A stretch of DNA of 48,899 bases from CAYWTS01 sp964461265 (GCA_964461265.1 CAYWTS010000014.1:1-48899); one strand, 5' to 3'. Shown: positions 1 to 8,791, numbered from the stretch's first letter. Numbers and translations: made by a program. Notes: generated from the letters alone by a model not told the origin.

Positions 1-162
1 TGGACGTGTATATTCTATTTCACTGAATTTCATGTTTTTTAAAATTTAATATAATAATTTACAAATTTAGCAAAAATTCATGTAATTATTAAATTTTTGC
101 ATTACAATCCGCAAATTATCATATTATATCAACTAAGTGTTAATACGCCTTTAAGTGCGTAA

Positions 163-1524
163 ATGTTAAAAAACAAAAAAATACTAATCCTCCTTTTTTC
201 ACTTCTTTTTGTACCCGCAGTATTTGGGCAGCAATCTACGAACTGGCAAAGGCTTTACCCGGGTGCTTTTAACGATGATCATTTTGGTTATGACTTATGT
301 GAATCTACAGATGGTTATTTTTATTTAGTAGGTATTACAGAAGATTTTTGGACTGGTGACTATAACTATATAATAAAGATAGATAAATTTGGTAATATAA
401 TATGGAGTCGTATTTATCCATTTCCAATGGCTCATAATGTTGCACCTACAATCGAAGGGGGCTGTGTAATTACTGGCGGAGGAGGTTATTTTTTAAAAAT
501 AAACGGTAATGGTGATACTGTTACATTTAAACATATACAAGATACTATTCAAAGCAGACGCGATATTGACTTAATTAGAACTTCAGATAACAATTTTATC
601 GCTTGCGGATATTATGTTTCGGTTGCTATAAATAATGCAAGAATTATTAAGTACGATTCTTCAGGTAATATAAAATGGGAGAAAAGAGTGCCAAATAGTT
701 ATAGAAGGTTAAATTCAATTATTGAAACTTACGATAAAAATTACATTGCCGTTGGTTTACATATTATCAAAGTTGATACTTCGGGTAATACTATCTGGGA
801 AAAATTTTATACTGGTAATAACAGTTATTCTATAGATAAAATTGGTAATTATTATTTAATTTTAGGTGATGGAATTAATAAAATAGATGATAATGGAAAC
901 AGATTAGATTCTTTCAGATTTCAGCAATCAGATTCAATATGGGGACAAATAGACATGGCAGTACTGAATACCAATAGATATTTGATTCTGTCAATTATTC
1001 ACTTTCCAAATTCATATAAACTGGACAAACTATTTCCTAAATTCTCACTAATCAATGCTGAAGGATTTGTAATAAGGCAAAAAATATTTAGCAACAATCA
1101 TATGTGGCATAATTCGATAATAAAAACAAGTGATAATTATTTAATGTCAATAGGATATTCTGAAATTGATAAAAGCAATAATGACTATTATCACGCAATA
1201 AGAACTGATACAATGTTAAATGTACCCCTTTTAGGAATCTTCAATAGTGAAAGTATAATACCTATTCATTTCGAATTGTATCAAAATTATACAAATCCTT
1301 TTAATCCAACCACAACAATAAAATATGATTTACCAATTGACGGTATTGCGAAAATCACTGTTTATGATATTACAGGTAAGACAGTGTTTTCAAACTTTGA
1401 ATATAAAACCGCAGGTATACATTCGTTTTTATTTGACGGGATAAACTTATCAAGTGGGGTGTATTTCTATAAAATTGTAGCAGGTCAGTTTAGTGATGTG
1501 AAGAGAATGGTTCTCCTACGTTAA
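163..1524 (+). CDS. Secreted beta-propeller-like protein with T9SS sorting domain
   Basis: Encodes 453 residues. Residues 1-22 form a signal peptide (Lys-rich start, hydrophobic core, end near 'FGQQ'), so the protein leaves the cytoplasm. The middle carries repeats of the kind 'KIDKFGNIIWSR', 'YDSSGNIKWEKR', 'VDTSGNTIWEKF', spaced like blades of a propeller. From about residue 375 comes a type IX secretion C-terminal domain: 'NYTNPFNPTTTIKYDLP', then 'LSSGVYFYKIVAGQFSDVKR'. That domain normally directs outer-membrane translocation and surface attachment or release. The molecular function of the propeller is unknown. The ATG is the first in frame after AT-rich upstream DNA, and the signal peptide starts exactly there. 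A strong hairpin terminator follows about 30 bp after the stop, so the gene looks monocistronic. Confidence 0.85.
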   Translation: MLKNKKILILLFSLLFVPAVFGQQSTNWQRLYPGAFNDDHFGYDLCESTDGYFYLVGITEDFWTGDYNYIIKIDKFGNIIWSRIYPFPMAHNVAPTIEGGCVITGGGGYFLKINGNGDTVTFKHIQDTIQSRRDIDLIRTSDNNFIACGYYVSVAINNARIIKYDSSGNIKWEKRVPNSYRRLNSIIETYDKNYIAVGLHIIKVDTSGNTIWEKFYTGNNSYSIDKIGNYYLILGDGINKIDDNGNRLDSFRFQQSDSIWGQIDMAVLNTNRYLILSIIHFPNSYKLDKLFPKFSLINAEGFVIRQKIFSNNHMWHNSIIKTSDNYLMSIGYSEIDKSNNDYYHAIRTDTMLNVPLLGIFNSESIIPIHFELYQNYTNPFNPTTTIKYDLPIDGIAKITVYDITGKTVFSNFEYKTAGIHSFLFDGINLSSGVYFYKIVAGQFSDVKRMVLLR

Positions 1525-1554
1525 ATCTACGTTTGACAGGTTTTGTTAAGTCTT

Positions 1555-1600
1555 AAACAAGGGGCACCTGCCTGCAGCAGGCAGGACTACCCCTTGTTTT
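1555..1600. terminator. Intrinsic terminator hairpin with embedded palindrome
   Basis: AAACAAGGGG (1555-1564) pairs with CCCCTTGTTT (1590-1599), followed by TTTT. The loop is itself the 19-bp palindrome at 1567-1585. It lies between the converging genes at 163-1524 (+) and 1694-2779 (-) and is A-rich on the other side, so it probably works in both directions. Confidence 0.8.
1567..1585. repeat. 19-bp palindrome CCTGCCTGC-A-GCAGGCAGG
   Basis: A perfect inverted repeat sitting in the loop of a terminator. The same palindrome, with T instead of A at the centre, occurs at 16540-16558 inside another structured repeat. A related one (CGCTTGC..GCAAGCG) is at 34314-34332. Confidence 0.8.
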
Positions 1601-1627
1601 GATGTGCAGTATACAATATGAAGTTTT

Positions 1628-1649
1628 ATCCTTCGGCTTCGCTCAGGAT
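1628..1649. repeat. Intergenic hairpin ATCCT..AGGAT
   Basis: ATCCTTCGGCTTCGCTCAGG folds with its 3' end (outer stem ATCCT/AGGAT, GC-rich interior). It would encode a spurious 'SFGFAQDD' peptide. Similar TCCTTCGGC..GCTCAGGA strings are, as I recall, widespread intergenic repeats in genomes of several phyla, so I treat this as a repeat and not as a coding region. Confidence 0.5.
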
Positions 1650-1693
1650 GATTGTTTAACATCTTACATCTCAAATCATAAATCTCAAATCTT

Positions 1694-2779
1694 TTACTGT
1701 TCCCTCTTATACTTTGAAATCTTTTTCGCCTGCAATGCTATCTTTTTCCAGCGTCGTTTTTCAAGCAGGACATTGTTGATTTCAGCACGTTTCTCAAAGT
1801 AATTTACCTCTCTCTGCAGTTTCTTATAACTTTTATACCGCTGGTAACTTAAACTCCCTTCTTTAAGAGCCTGTTTAACAGCACAGCCCGGTTCGTTCTG
1901 GTGAGAGCAATCCGAAAACTTACACTGCCTAGCAAGTTCTTCTATATCCATGAACTCGCTTTTCAATCCCTCATCTCCGCCCCAAAGCTGGAGCTCACGC
2001 AAACCCGGTGTATCTATTATAATACCGCCAGAGGGCAGCAATATCATTTCACGTCTTGTTGTGGTGTGAACCCCGCGGTCTTTATAACCTGTAATCTCTT
2101 TGACGTTTAAACCAGCATTTAGGTTTAATTCATTTATCAGTGTAGTTTTCCCTACACCTGACGAGCCTGCTATTGCAGCGGTTTTGTACCCTGTGAAATA
2201 ATTTTTCAATTCAGCGATACCTGTATGCTTTATCGATGAAATTACATGAACAGGTACTTTACCTGAAACCTGCCGTACGCTGTTTAATAATGGCAGTACA
2301 TTACAGCATAAATCGCTTTTACTTAAAATAATTACAGGTTCAACATCATTCTCATAAGCAAGTGTAAGATAGCGTTCGATCCTTGATGTTTTTAAATCAA
2401 GATTCAGAGATGACATAATAAATAAAAAATCTATATTTGAGGCAATAACCTGCTCTTCGGTTTTAACACCGGCTGACTTTCGCGAGAACTTATTTTTGCG
2501 GTTCAGAACAATATCTATTATAGCTTTCTTTTCATCTTCAATTAGCCTTGCAGCAACCCAGTCACCCACTGCAGGAAAGTCACCTTTTGTTTCAGCCTCA
2601 AAAAGAAACCGTCCCGATATTTCACCTGTAAATTCCCCAAGGTGAGTATAGAGAAGGTAATTAGTTTTATTCTGAACAGCTACCCTGCATGGTGTATATC
2701 CGTTACTAGAAAAAGGTTCAAACTGTTTAGAGAAGAACTCATCCCAGCCATACTTTTTTAAAGTCTCATTTTTAATCAT
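1694..2779 (-). CDS. rsgA: RsgA, small-ribosomal-subunit biogenesis GTPase
   Basis: 361 residues, about the usual length. The N-terminal OB-fold ('YLLYTHLGEFTGEISGRF', 'FPAVGDWVAA') binds rRNA. The GTPase domain is circularly permuted, as in the whole family: the G4 motif comes first ('VIILSKSDL', SKSD where most relatives have NKxD). The P-loop follows ('AGSSGVGKTTLI', around residue 205), then the switch region 'DRGVHTTTRRE' and 'IIDTPGLREL'. The C-terminal zinc knuckle is 'CKFSDCSHQNEPGC'. In known members the protein checks 30S maturation near the decoding site. It is the last gene of a minus-strand group, 83 bp after the ABC transporter gene, with a palindrome in the gap. The SKSD change is conservative and seen in relatives. 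Confidence 0.95.
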   Translation of the reverse strand: MIKNETLKKYGWDEFFSKQFEPFSSNGYTPCRVAVQNKTNYLLYTHLGEFTGEISGRFLFEAETKGDFPAVGDWVAARLIEDEKKAIIDIVLNRKNKFSRKSAGVKTEEQVIASNIDFLFIMSSLNLDLKTSRIERYLTLAYENDVEPVIILSKSDLCCNVLPLLNSVRQVSGKVPVHVISSIKHTGIAELKNYFTGYKTAAIAGSSGVGKTTLINELNLNAGLNVKEITGYKDRGVHTTTRREMILLPSGGIIIDTPGLRELQLWGGDEGLKSEFMDIEELARQCKFSDCSHQNEPGCAVKQALKEGSLSYQRYKSYKKLQREVNYFEKRAEINNVLLEKRRWKKIALQAKKISKYKREQ

Positions 2780-2820
2780 ATTTTAGTTTATAAAGAAACA
2801 ATAAATCCATTCTTGAGTTG

Positions 2821-2840
2821 CCACGACCTTCGGGTCGTGG
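2821..2840. repeat. Perfect hairpin CCACGACC-TTCG-GGTCGTGG
   Basis: Eight-base stem with a TTCG tetraloop in the 83-bp gap between the ABC transporter gene (2863-4665) and rsgA. It has no proper T-tract in the minus direction, so it is more likely a processing or attenuation hairpin, or one of the window's palindromic repeats, than a full terminator. Confidence 0.6.
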
Positions 2841-2862
2841 TTAATAAATACAGCATTCATAT

Positions 2863-4665
2863 TCACAACGTTAACAGTTCTTTCTCGCGCTCTTCAAGAA
2901 GCTGACGTGAATAAAGCCTGTAATACTCGCCCCGTTTTTTCAAAAGCTCACGGTGACTGCCGTCTTCTATAATTTTTCCTTTACGAATGTATAATATTCT
3001 GTCACAATTTTTTATTGTTGAAAGCCTGTGTGCAATAATAATTGACGTGCGGTCTTTAATAATTTGCTTTATACCCGATTGTATTTTAGCCTCGGTCAAC
3101 GTATCTACAGACGAAGTTGCTTCATCCATTATAAATATTCTGGGGTCAGCAAGCACAGCGCGTGCAAAAGATACAAGCTGCTTTTCACCTTCCGAAAGGT
3201 TATCACCATTTTCTCCTGCCTGTTCATCGAGACGGGTGATAAATTCTTCCGCTCCTGAAAGTCTGAGTGCTTTTATTATATCTTCCTCGTTTGCTTCCTG
3301 TCTGCCGTATTTTATGTTCTCACGTATGGTGCCCGAAAATAAATGAGGTGTCTGTAAAACGACTCCGAACTGACTGCGTATGCTTTTCATTGTCCTGGAA
3401 GTATAATCGATTCCGTCTATAAGTATGCTTCCTCTCACCGGTTCGTAAAATCTGCATATTAGGTTTACTATAGTTGATTTCCCTCCTCCTGTTTCGCCTA
3501 CAAGTGCAACCGAAGAACCGGAATTAATTCTTAGGTTCATATTCTCAAGCACAGACTTGCCTTCTTCATAGCTGAACGATACGTTTTGGAATGCAATGTC
3601 ACCATTCAGCTTCCCGAAATCACAAGCACCGCTTTTATCCCGTATTGCAGCTCTGGTTTCCAGCAGTGAAAAAATTCTTTCTCCGGCTGAGATACTGTTT
3701 TGTGCGTTCGAATAGAACCTCGATATATCGAGTATCGGTTCATACATAAGCGTTGCATATCCAAAGAATGCAGCCAGGGTTCCGATAGTAATTTCAGCAG
3801 GAATTGCGATTGCCATAGAACCGCCGTAATACAATACCAGTGCAGCAGTGACCGAACCGCCGAAAATTATAAGCGGAATGTAGATTGCCCCGAAAAATTC
3901 GGACTTGAAAGAAGCTACCCTCATTTTATCGCTTAACTTCCGGAACTCTGAACTGACACGCGATTCCTGTACAAGACTTTTATTTACCTCAACACCGTTA
4001 ATGTGTTCATTGAACGATGCTGTTATTTCGCTGTTATATCTCCTTGCTTCACGCGAGTACCTAAGAATTAACATTCTTATTTTTATTGAAACAACAGCAA
4101 GTACAGGGATCGTCAGTATTACTATCAATGCCAGTTTCCAGTTATATATGAACATGGCTATAGTACATACTACTATCATTCCAATTCCCCAGATAGCTCC
4201 GATTAACCCCCATGAAATTAATTCGGTTACCTTGTTGGAGTCGGATGCAATCCTAGAAAGCAGCCAACCTACAGCAGAGCGGTCGAAAAATGAAAATGAC
4301 AATCCCTGCAGCTTAGTAAATAATGCCTGACGGATGTCAAACATTACATATTCCTGTATTTTGCCTGCCAGAATAATTAAGCCGTAGATACTTAAAGCAA
4401 ATAAAACAGCATACACTATATATAACAATCCGTATAAATACAGCCCTGTATAAGAAGCAGAGCCATTAATAGCCGGTACAATTACATTATCGATAAGTTT
4501 CAACCAAATCAAAGGAAATATGGCTTCGAATACAGCTACAACAAGGACACAACAAATAAAGCCAATTACCCATTTAGGATATTTTTTACTGTATGTAAAT
4601 AACTTTTTTAAGAAAGGCAGTAATGCACCTTTTGTTTTAAATTGTTTGTCTTTTAGTTTAGTCAT
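2863..4665 (-). CDS. ABC exporter half-transporter (YheH/BmrD-like subunit)
   Basis: 600 residues: an exporter-type transmembrane domain (about 1-330, six helices) followed by a nucleotide-binding domain. Walker A is 'GETGGGKST' (about residue 390), Q-loop 'VVLQTPHLF', signature 'NLSEGEKQLVSFARA' (about 488), Walker B 'RIFIMDEATSSVD' with the catalytic Glu present, H-loop 'IIIAHRLSTI'. The signature LSEGE departs from LSGGQ while Walker B is intact. That is the pattern of the consensus-Walker-B partner in heterodimeric exporters such as BmrCD and TM287/288 (family knowledge). The matching partner with the opposite defect is encoded at 6173-8047 on the same strand, with rtcB between. The substrate cannot be told from sequence; drugs and lipids are typical for the family. 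Confidence 0.9.
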   Translation of the reverse strand: MTKLKDKQFKTKGALLPFLKKLFTYSKKYPKWVIGFICCVLVVAVFEAIFPLIWLKLIDNVIVPAINGSASYTGLYLYGLLYIVYAVLFALSIYGLIILAGKIQEYVMFDIRQALFTKLQGLSFSFFDRSAVGWLLSRIASDSNKVTELISWGLIGAIWGIGMIVVCTIAMFIYNWKLALIVILTIPVLAVVSIKIRMLILRYSREARRYNSEITASFNEHINGVEVNKSLVQESRVSSEFRKLSDKMRVASFKSEFFGAIYIPLIIFGGSVTAALVLYYGGSMAIAIPAEITIGTLAAFFGYATLMYEPILDISRFYSNAQNSISAGERIFSLLETRAAIRDKSGACDFGKLNGDIAFQNVSFSYEEGKSVLENMNLRINSGSSVALVGETGGGKSTIVNLICRFYEPVRGSILIDGIDYTSRTMKSIRSQFGVVLQTPHLFSGTIRENIKYGRQEANEEDIIKALRLSGAEEFITRLDEQAGENGDNLSEGEKQLVSFARAVLADPRIFIMDEATSSVDTLTEAKIQSGIKQIIKDRTSIIIAHRLSTIKNCDRILYIRKGKIIEDGSHRELLKKRGEYYRLYSRQLLEEREKELLTL

Positions 4666-4679
4666 AAAATATTTTTTGG

Positions 4680-4719
4680 TGGTCTGCCTGAGTGGCAGCG
4701 GTCTGCCCGGTGTCAGACC
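4680..4719. repeat. Structured intergenic segment, GGTCTG..CAGACC
   Basis: GGTCTG near 4680 pairs with CAGACC near 4714, enclosing further complementary GC-rich blocks (GGTCTGCC, TGGCAGCGG). It is notably GC-rich for its surroundings. It lies between rtcB and the downstream ABC gene and may be a palindromic repeat or a weak attenuator. Confidence 0.4.
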
Positions 4720-4751
4720 CTACATAATAAAATAAATTTATACTTCAACAT

Positions 4752-5948
4752 TCAATCAATGTACGGGTCATAAATATCTTCACCTGCCATGGCTACACCT
4801 ATTGGATGCAATACATGCAGAACCTTAATTGTATCCTTGTGGTACTTAATCACTTCATCGAGTTTTTTATAAACTTCCGGCGCTTCATCGGCACCGGCAC
4901 CTCGCAGCTCAATTCCCTTAGCCTTCATTTCCTCTTTTACACGGTAAAAGTTAACTGCACCTCTTGTAATGTGCTTGCGTTTTCCCCTTACCCATTTCGA
5001 TTTTCCAGCAGCTTTTGTCCGTGACATTATCCTTCCTGCACCATGAACAGTTGAATACAAAGCTTTCTTAGAAACACCGCTATCCAAACCTTTTAATATC
5101 ACAGAATTATCCATCATAGTTGAGCCGACAAACGAGAGCTGTTCAGGAAAAGCAGGTGTACAGCCTTTACGAACTACCCAGTATTTCTGCCCATAATGTT
5201 CTTCCTGCCATGCAAAGTTATGATGGTTATGAACTTCGAACCGGCTTTTTGCACCAAGTATTTCAAGCACCTTCTTAACAACTGTATCCCTGCCTGCATA
5301 AGCATATTCACCGGCAAGGTTCATTGCCTGCAGATAATCCTGCCCCAGCTCCGAACTGATTTTCAGCATTGTAGGCGGTGCATCCATATTATTTACATTC
5401 TTGGGTACTTCCCCAAAGCTAAGACCGCGGGCAAGTGCAAGAAAACCCATTGCTGTTTTGTGACCGAATCCTCTCGAGCCAAAGTGAACACCAATCCACA
5501 GTCTGCCTTCTTCATCTTCGAACAAGTCTACGTAATGGTTGCCGCTCCCGACAGTACCAAGCTGCTCATGTGCCAAAGCATACATATTTTTCTGCGGTTT
5601 AAAATCTGTCTTCGCAATCTTTTCAAGCACAGGATGTTCGATTGGTTCAGGATTCGGCCTGCCCAAACCGAAACCAATTTGCTTAACAATTTCATCCATG
5701 ATTTTCGGCACATCTATTTCGTTCGCTTGTAAATCGGTCATAACAGCTTTATTGCCGCAGGCAATATCGAATCCTACACCGGACGGACTTATGTAGTCCT
5801 TATATGCAACGGCTCCGCCAATAGGCATGCTGTAACCTACGTGATGGTCGGCACACAGAACAGCATAGTCAGCATGTTCAGAGCAGCGGACTATCTGTTC
5901 ATAAGCTTTTTGGTCAAGTTTACCGAATGTTGTTATTCTGGCTTTCAT
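4752..5948 (-). CDS. rtcB: RtcB, RNA-splicing ligase
   Basis: GTP- and Mn2+-dependent ligase that joins 2',3'-cyclic phosphate (or 3'-phosphate) and 5'-OH RNA ends. Family motifs are in order: 'DHHVGYSMPIGG', 'SGVGFDIACG' (metal-binding Cys), 'GSGNHYVDL', 'HFGSRGFGH', 'EVHNHHNFAW', and 'STVHGAGRIMSR' with the His that is guanylylated. I start it at 'MKARITTFG', giving 398 residues. The longer frame from 5990 would add 14 residues ('MEFILQSRAGMIFK') encoded mostly by a palindromic repeat at 5959-5997 and is unlikely to be the ancestral start. No rtcA or archease gene is next to it. It sits instead between the two halves of a probable heterodimeric ABC exporter, 86 bp before the second one. Confidence 0.93.
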   Translation of the reverse strand: MKARITTFGKLDQKAYEQIVRCSEHADYAVLCADHHVGYSMPIGGAVAYKDYISPSGVGFDIACGNKAVMTDLQANEIDVPKIMDEIVKQIGFGLGRPNPEPIEHPVLEKIAKTDFKPQKNMYALAHEQLGTVGSGNHYVDLFEDEEGRLWIGVHFGSRGFGHKTAMGFLALARGLSFGEVPKNVNNMDAPPTMLKISSELGQDYLQAMNLAGEYAYAGRDTVVKKVLEILGAKSRFEVHNHHNFAWQEEHYGQKYWVVRKGCTPAFPEQLSFVGSTMMDNSVILKGLDSGVSKKALYSTVHGAGRIMSRTKAAGKSKWVRGKRKHITRGAVNFYRVKEEMKAKGIELRGAGADEAPEVYKKLDEVIKYHKDTIKVLHVLHPIGVAMAGEDIYDPYID

Positions 5949-5958
5949 TTTAAATATC

Positions 5959-5997
5959 ATTCCCGCCCTGCTTTGCAGGATAAACTCCATCGGGAAT
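5959..5997. repeat. Palindromic repeat at the rtcB 5' end
   Basis: ATTCCCG (5959-5965) pairs with CGGGAAT (5991-5997). Inside it CCTGC (5967-5971) pairs with GCAGG (5975-5979). This nested architecture overlaps the extended 5' frame of rtcB and would fold at the translation start region of its mRNA. Confidence 0.6.
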
Positions 5998-6172
5998 CTT
6001 TAAAAAGTGTTACGCTCCTACAGAGCAAATTAACGTTTTCCAATAAATGCCATAGACAAATCGCTTTTAACCAAGCAAAAAAACTTAACATTTTCTATTT
6101 TTAATCTCCTTTTAGATAAATTACTATCTTAATTCATTTTTATTACTTACTTAACCTACGTCACACAACCTG

Positions 6173-8047
6173 TTAATTGCTTTGATTCAGGTTTTGCAAG
6201 TCTTTACCGTTAACTTCATCTGTTTTTATTTCATTTTCTATCGCAAGCTGGATGTTATGTATCTTTTTATAAAATCCGTCATTTGTAAGTAATTCGTTGT
6301 GAGTTCCAATTTCTGCAACTCTGCCTTTATCGAGAACGATTATCCTGTCACAACCCTGTATCGAAGTTATCCTGTGAGTGATAATTATTGTTGTACGCCC
6401 TTTTGTTTTCGTATTTAACGCTTTTTGTATCAGGTATTCCGTTTCAGTATCAACGGATGAAGTAGAATCATCCAGCACAAGTATATCAGGGTCTTTGAGC
6501 AGTATCCGTGCGATTGCAACACGCTGTTTTTGTCCGCCCGATAGTGTAACACCTTTTTCACCGACTACAGTTTCATATGATTTAGGAAACATTTCCTCAA
6601 TAACTTCATGTATCTTAGAGGTTTTTGCTGCATCTTCCACTTCCTCAATCTCTGAAGCCGGATCAGAATATGCGATGTTATCTTTAATAGTTGTAGAGAA
6701 CAAAAAAGGTTTCTGAAGCACTACACCTATGTTTCTTCGTAAGTATTTCTTTGAGTACTCACTGATGTTTCTGCCATCAATTCTAATTACACCTGAATCA
6801 GGTTCGTAAAACCTCATTAACAGCGATATTATGGTAGATTTACCCGCCCCTGTTGGTCCCAGCAATGCTATTTTTTCCCCAGCAGTAATTTTAAAGCTGA
6901 CATTATTAAGTATATGCTTATCTTCACTATCGTATGTAAAACTTACGTTTTCGAATTCAATTTCACCGATAATCGGCAAGCCATTATTATCAGAACCTGT
7001 GTAATCTTCCTTAGCTGCTTCGAGAATCGAATAAATCCTTCCGATTGCAACAGATGTAACACCCATCTCGCTTACGAGCTGGGCAATTCTTCTCAGCGGC
7101 CAGGTCACGAGCGATGCGTAAGTATAAAACGCAATATACTCACCAAGAGTAATTTGCCCGGTAATGGTAAAATACCCGCCTGTAAAAATTGTAACTGCAA
7201 GTTGTACGTAAACCAGCAGGTCAGAAAGCGGCCAGAACGCTGCATGAAGCTTAAGATGCTTTAAACCCCAGCTTCGTTTTATTATATTCTGTTTAGTGAA
7301 TTTATCGATTTCAAATTGTTCATTTGCAAAAGCTTTTACAACTCTTATACCCGACAGGTTTTCCTGTGCAATAGAGGTTAGTTTATCCTGCTGCTTTTCG
7401 TGTTCTGTCCATACTGCACTTTCTTTTTTGAAAAAATAAATCGAACCTAATATCATTATTGGGAATGAAACAACTGCAATTAATGTGAACTTTATATCTA
7501 TCATCGACATCATAATAACGGAACCTGCAAGCAAACCACCCATGCGTATAACCTCGACAATCTGTATAGAAGAAAATTTTCTGATTGTTTCTACATCACC
7601 AGTGCATCTCTGTATAAGCTCACCTGTAGGTACTTTGTGATGGTATGCCATTGGCAGATGCTGAATATGTTCAAATAACCTGTCCTTTAGCTTTTTAACA
7701 GCCATTTCGGTCGATGAGGCACTGATTGCCCCCGAGCCAAACTGAAATACTGCGCGTGAAAGGGAAATAACCAGGAACATTACAGCAAGGTAAACCAGTA
7801 TCAGCGTTGCGTTCTCAAAATTTAATGCAGGTAAAAATGAATATAGAAAAGCTGATACCGCATCACCTGGTACAGCTTGTTTTGTACCATTGCTGGTGTA
7901 GTAAACTATTACTTTATCGATAGCCATTTGTAACATCTTCGGTTCAAGCATACGGAACCCGACCGATGCCAGCAGCATTAACCCAGCTGTGATGTAATAC
8001 CACTTCCACTTATCAAGTATTTCGAATATTGTTAAAAATGTTTTCAT
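6173..8047 (-). CDS. ABC exporter half-transporter (YheI/BmrC-like, degenerate Walker B)
   Basis: 624 residues with six predicted membrane helices (about 1-340) and a nucleotide-binding domain: Walker A 'GPTGAGKST' (about 399), Q-loop 'VVLQKPFLF', canonical signature 'VTLSGGQKQRVAIARI' (about 502), Walker B 'DILVLDDSTSSVD' (about 525), H-loop 'IIITHRITSI'. The catalytic Glu after Walker B is Asp. In heterodimeric exporters one subunit has exactly this change, and its partner has a non-consensus signature. The gene at 2863-4665 has that (LSEGE). In the dimer both defects fall in the same ATP site, giving one dead and one live site. It is the first of the group: this gene, 183-bp gap, rtcB, second ABC gene, rsgA. 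Nothing shows which substrate is exported. Confidence 0.9.
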   Translation of the reverse strand: MKTFLTIFEILDKWKWYYITAGLMLLASVGFRMLEPKMLQMAIDKVIVYYTSNGTKQAVPGDAVSAFLYSFLPALNFENATLILVYLAVMFLVISLSRAVFQFGSGAISASSTEMAVKKLKDRLFEHIQHLPMAYHHKVPTGELIQRCTGDVETIRKFSSIQIVEVIRMGGLLAGSVIMMSMIDIKFTLIAVVSFPIMILGSIYFFKKESAVWTEHEKQQDKLTSIAQENLSGIRVVKAFANEQFEIDKFTKQNIIKRSWGLKHLKLHAAFWPLSDLLVYVQLAVTIFTGGYFTITGQITLGEYIAFYTYASLVTWPLRRIAQLVSEMGVTSVAIGRIYSILEAAKEDYTGSDNNGLPIIGEIEFENVSFTYDSEDKHILNNVSFKITAGEKIALLGPTGAGKSTIISLLMRFYEPDSGVIRIDGRNISEYSKKYLRRNIGVVLQKPFLFSTTIKDNIAYSDPASEIEEVEDAAKTSKIHEVIEEMFPKSYETVVGEKGVTLSGGQKQRVAIARILLKDPDILVLDDSTSSVDTETEYLIQKALNTKTKGRTTIIITHRITSIQGCDRIIVLDKGRVAEIGTHNELLTNDGFYKKIHNIQLAIENEIKTDEVNGKDLQNLNQSN

Positions 8048-8143
8048 TAATCAAACGTACAGACACAAAGTTTACGACACCTCCCTAATCTCCACTTTAA
8101 TAAGGAAGAGGCGTCTTGAATTCAGGTCAGGGGGGCGGGGTTC

Positions 8144-8179
8144 AAAAAAAAACCGCAGACTTTTTACTGTCCGCGGTTT
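8144..8179 (-). terminator. Intrinsic terminator after the 39-codon mini-gene
   Basis: Read on the minus strand, AAACCGCGGAC pairs with GTCTGCGGTTT (11 pairs including one G-U), separated by an A-rich loop and followed by a run of T. It stands about 30 bp after the stop of the small ORF at 8210-8329 and about 100 bp before the ABC exporter gene, so it separates the two transcripts. Confidence 0.85.
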
Positions 8180-8209
8180 AAAACTCTTTTAATTTTAGAT
8201 TTCTTAGTT

Positions 8210-8329
8210 TTATCCTGATACCTCCCTGACTGCTGCAGACACGGTGTAAACCAACGGACATACTACTCCCCTGAAGGGATTTAAGCTGACTGCGTCAACT
8301 ATTCTGTAATATGTTTTTATATCTTTCAT
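8210..8329 (-). CDS. Small protein of 39 residues, unknown function
   Basis: An ATG at 8329 opens a 39-codon frame, 'MKDIKTYYRIVDAVSLN', continuing 'PFRGVVCPLVYTVSAAVREV' and ending SG. A Shine-Dalgarno-like AAAGGAG lies about 13 bases before the ATG. A textbook terminator on the same strand follows the TAA. The protein has a polar basic start and a hydrophobic middle ('GVVCPLVYTVSAAV') that could touch a membrane. I recognise no family. Start signal, ORF and terminator together make a short dedicated transcript, so a real small gene (or a regulatory leader for the ABC exporter) is more likely than chance. It could also be a small regulatory RNA with an accidental frame. Confidence 0.55.
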   Translation of the reverse strand: MKDIKTYYRIVDAVSLNPFRGVVCPLVYTVSAAVREVSG

Positions 8330-8760
8330 TTAATTGTTTGTTCTCCTTTAATATATATCCGTTATTTAGTATCATACAAAAATAGAAATAATAACTGTAA
8401 TATACAAATACTGCTATCCTGTAAGAAAGTGAAATAATATATCACATATACTTTGTGTTAATTACTACCTGTCAGCATAAATATTTCAGATTGATACAGA
8501 ACTCTATTGAAATTTACAAATTACGTATGATTATGCTTACTTGTATCATTCTAAAAACCTTAAATTGACAATAAATATAATGGAAAAGTATCTTATGTAA
8601 TTTCAGTAATTCATTACAAACGCTGCAATATTAATAAGAATTAACTGTATTTAGAAAGTAAAAGGAAAAGAATACTGGAAGTAAACTGATTTGAATGATT
8701 ATAGAAAATTAATAGAGTAAGAATTAACGTAATTTTAAAGAAAATTTAATGTATACTATC
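8330..8760. other. AT-rich intergenic region without visible gene
   Basis: About 430 bases between divergent genes. Every frame has many stops and I see no RNA gene or strong hairpin. It should hold the promoter for the minus-strand small ORF (RBS near 8341-8348). Confidence 0.5.
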
Positions 8761-8791
8761 TTGACATTATACAATGAAATTCTCATCTTTG
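8761..8791 (+). promoter_or_regulatory. Putative Bacteroidota-type promoter
   Basis: TTG (start of TTGACA, 8761) and CATCTTTG (8784-8791) are 20 bases apart. This is close to the -33 TTTG / -7 TAnnTTTG pattern of Bacteroidota housekeeping promoters, with one mismatch. It would give a leader of roughly 50 bases for the glycosyltransferase gene at 8851. Confidence 0.4.

Noticed and set aside
1599..1802. Open frame encoding 'LSFGFAQDD'-type peptide
   Set aside because: It reads across the intergenic TCCTTCGGC..GCTCAGGA hairpin and into rsgA antisense; this peptide is a known kind of repeat-derived artefact.
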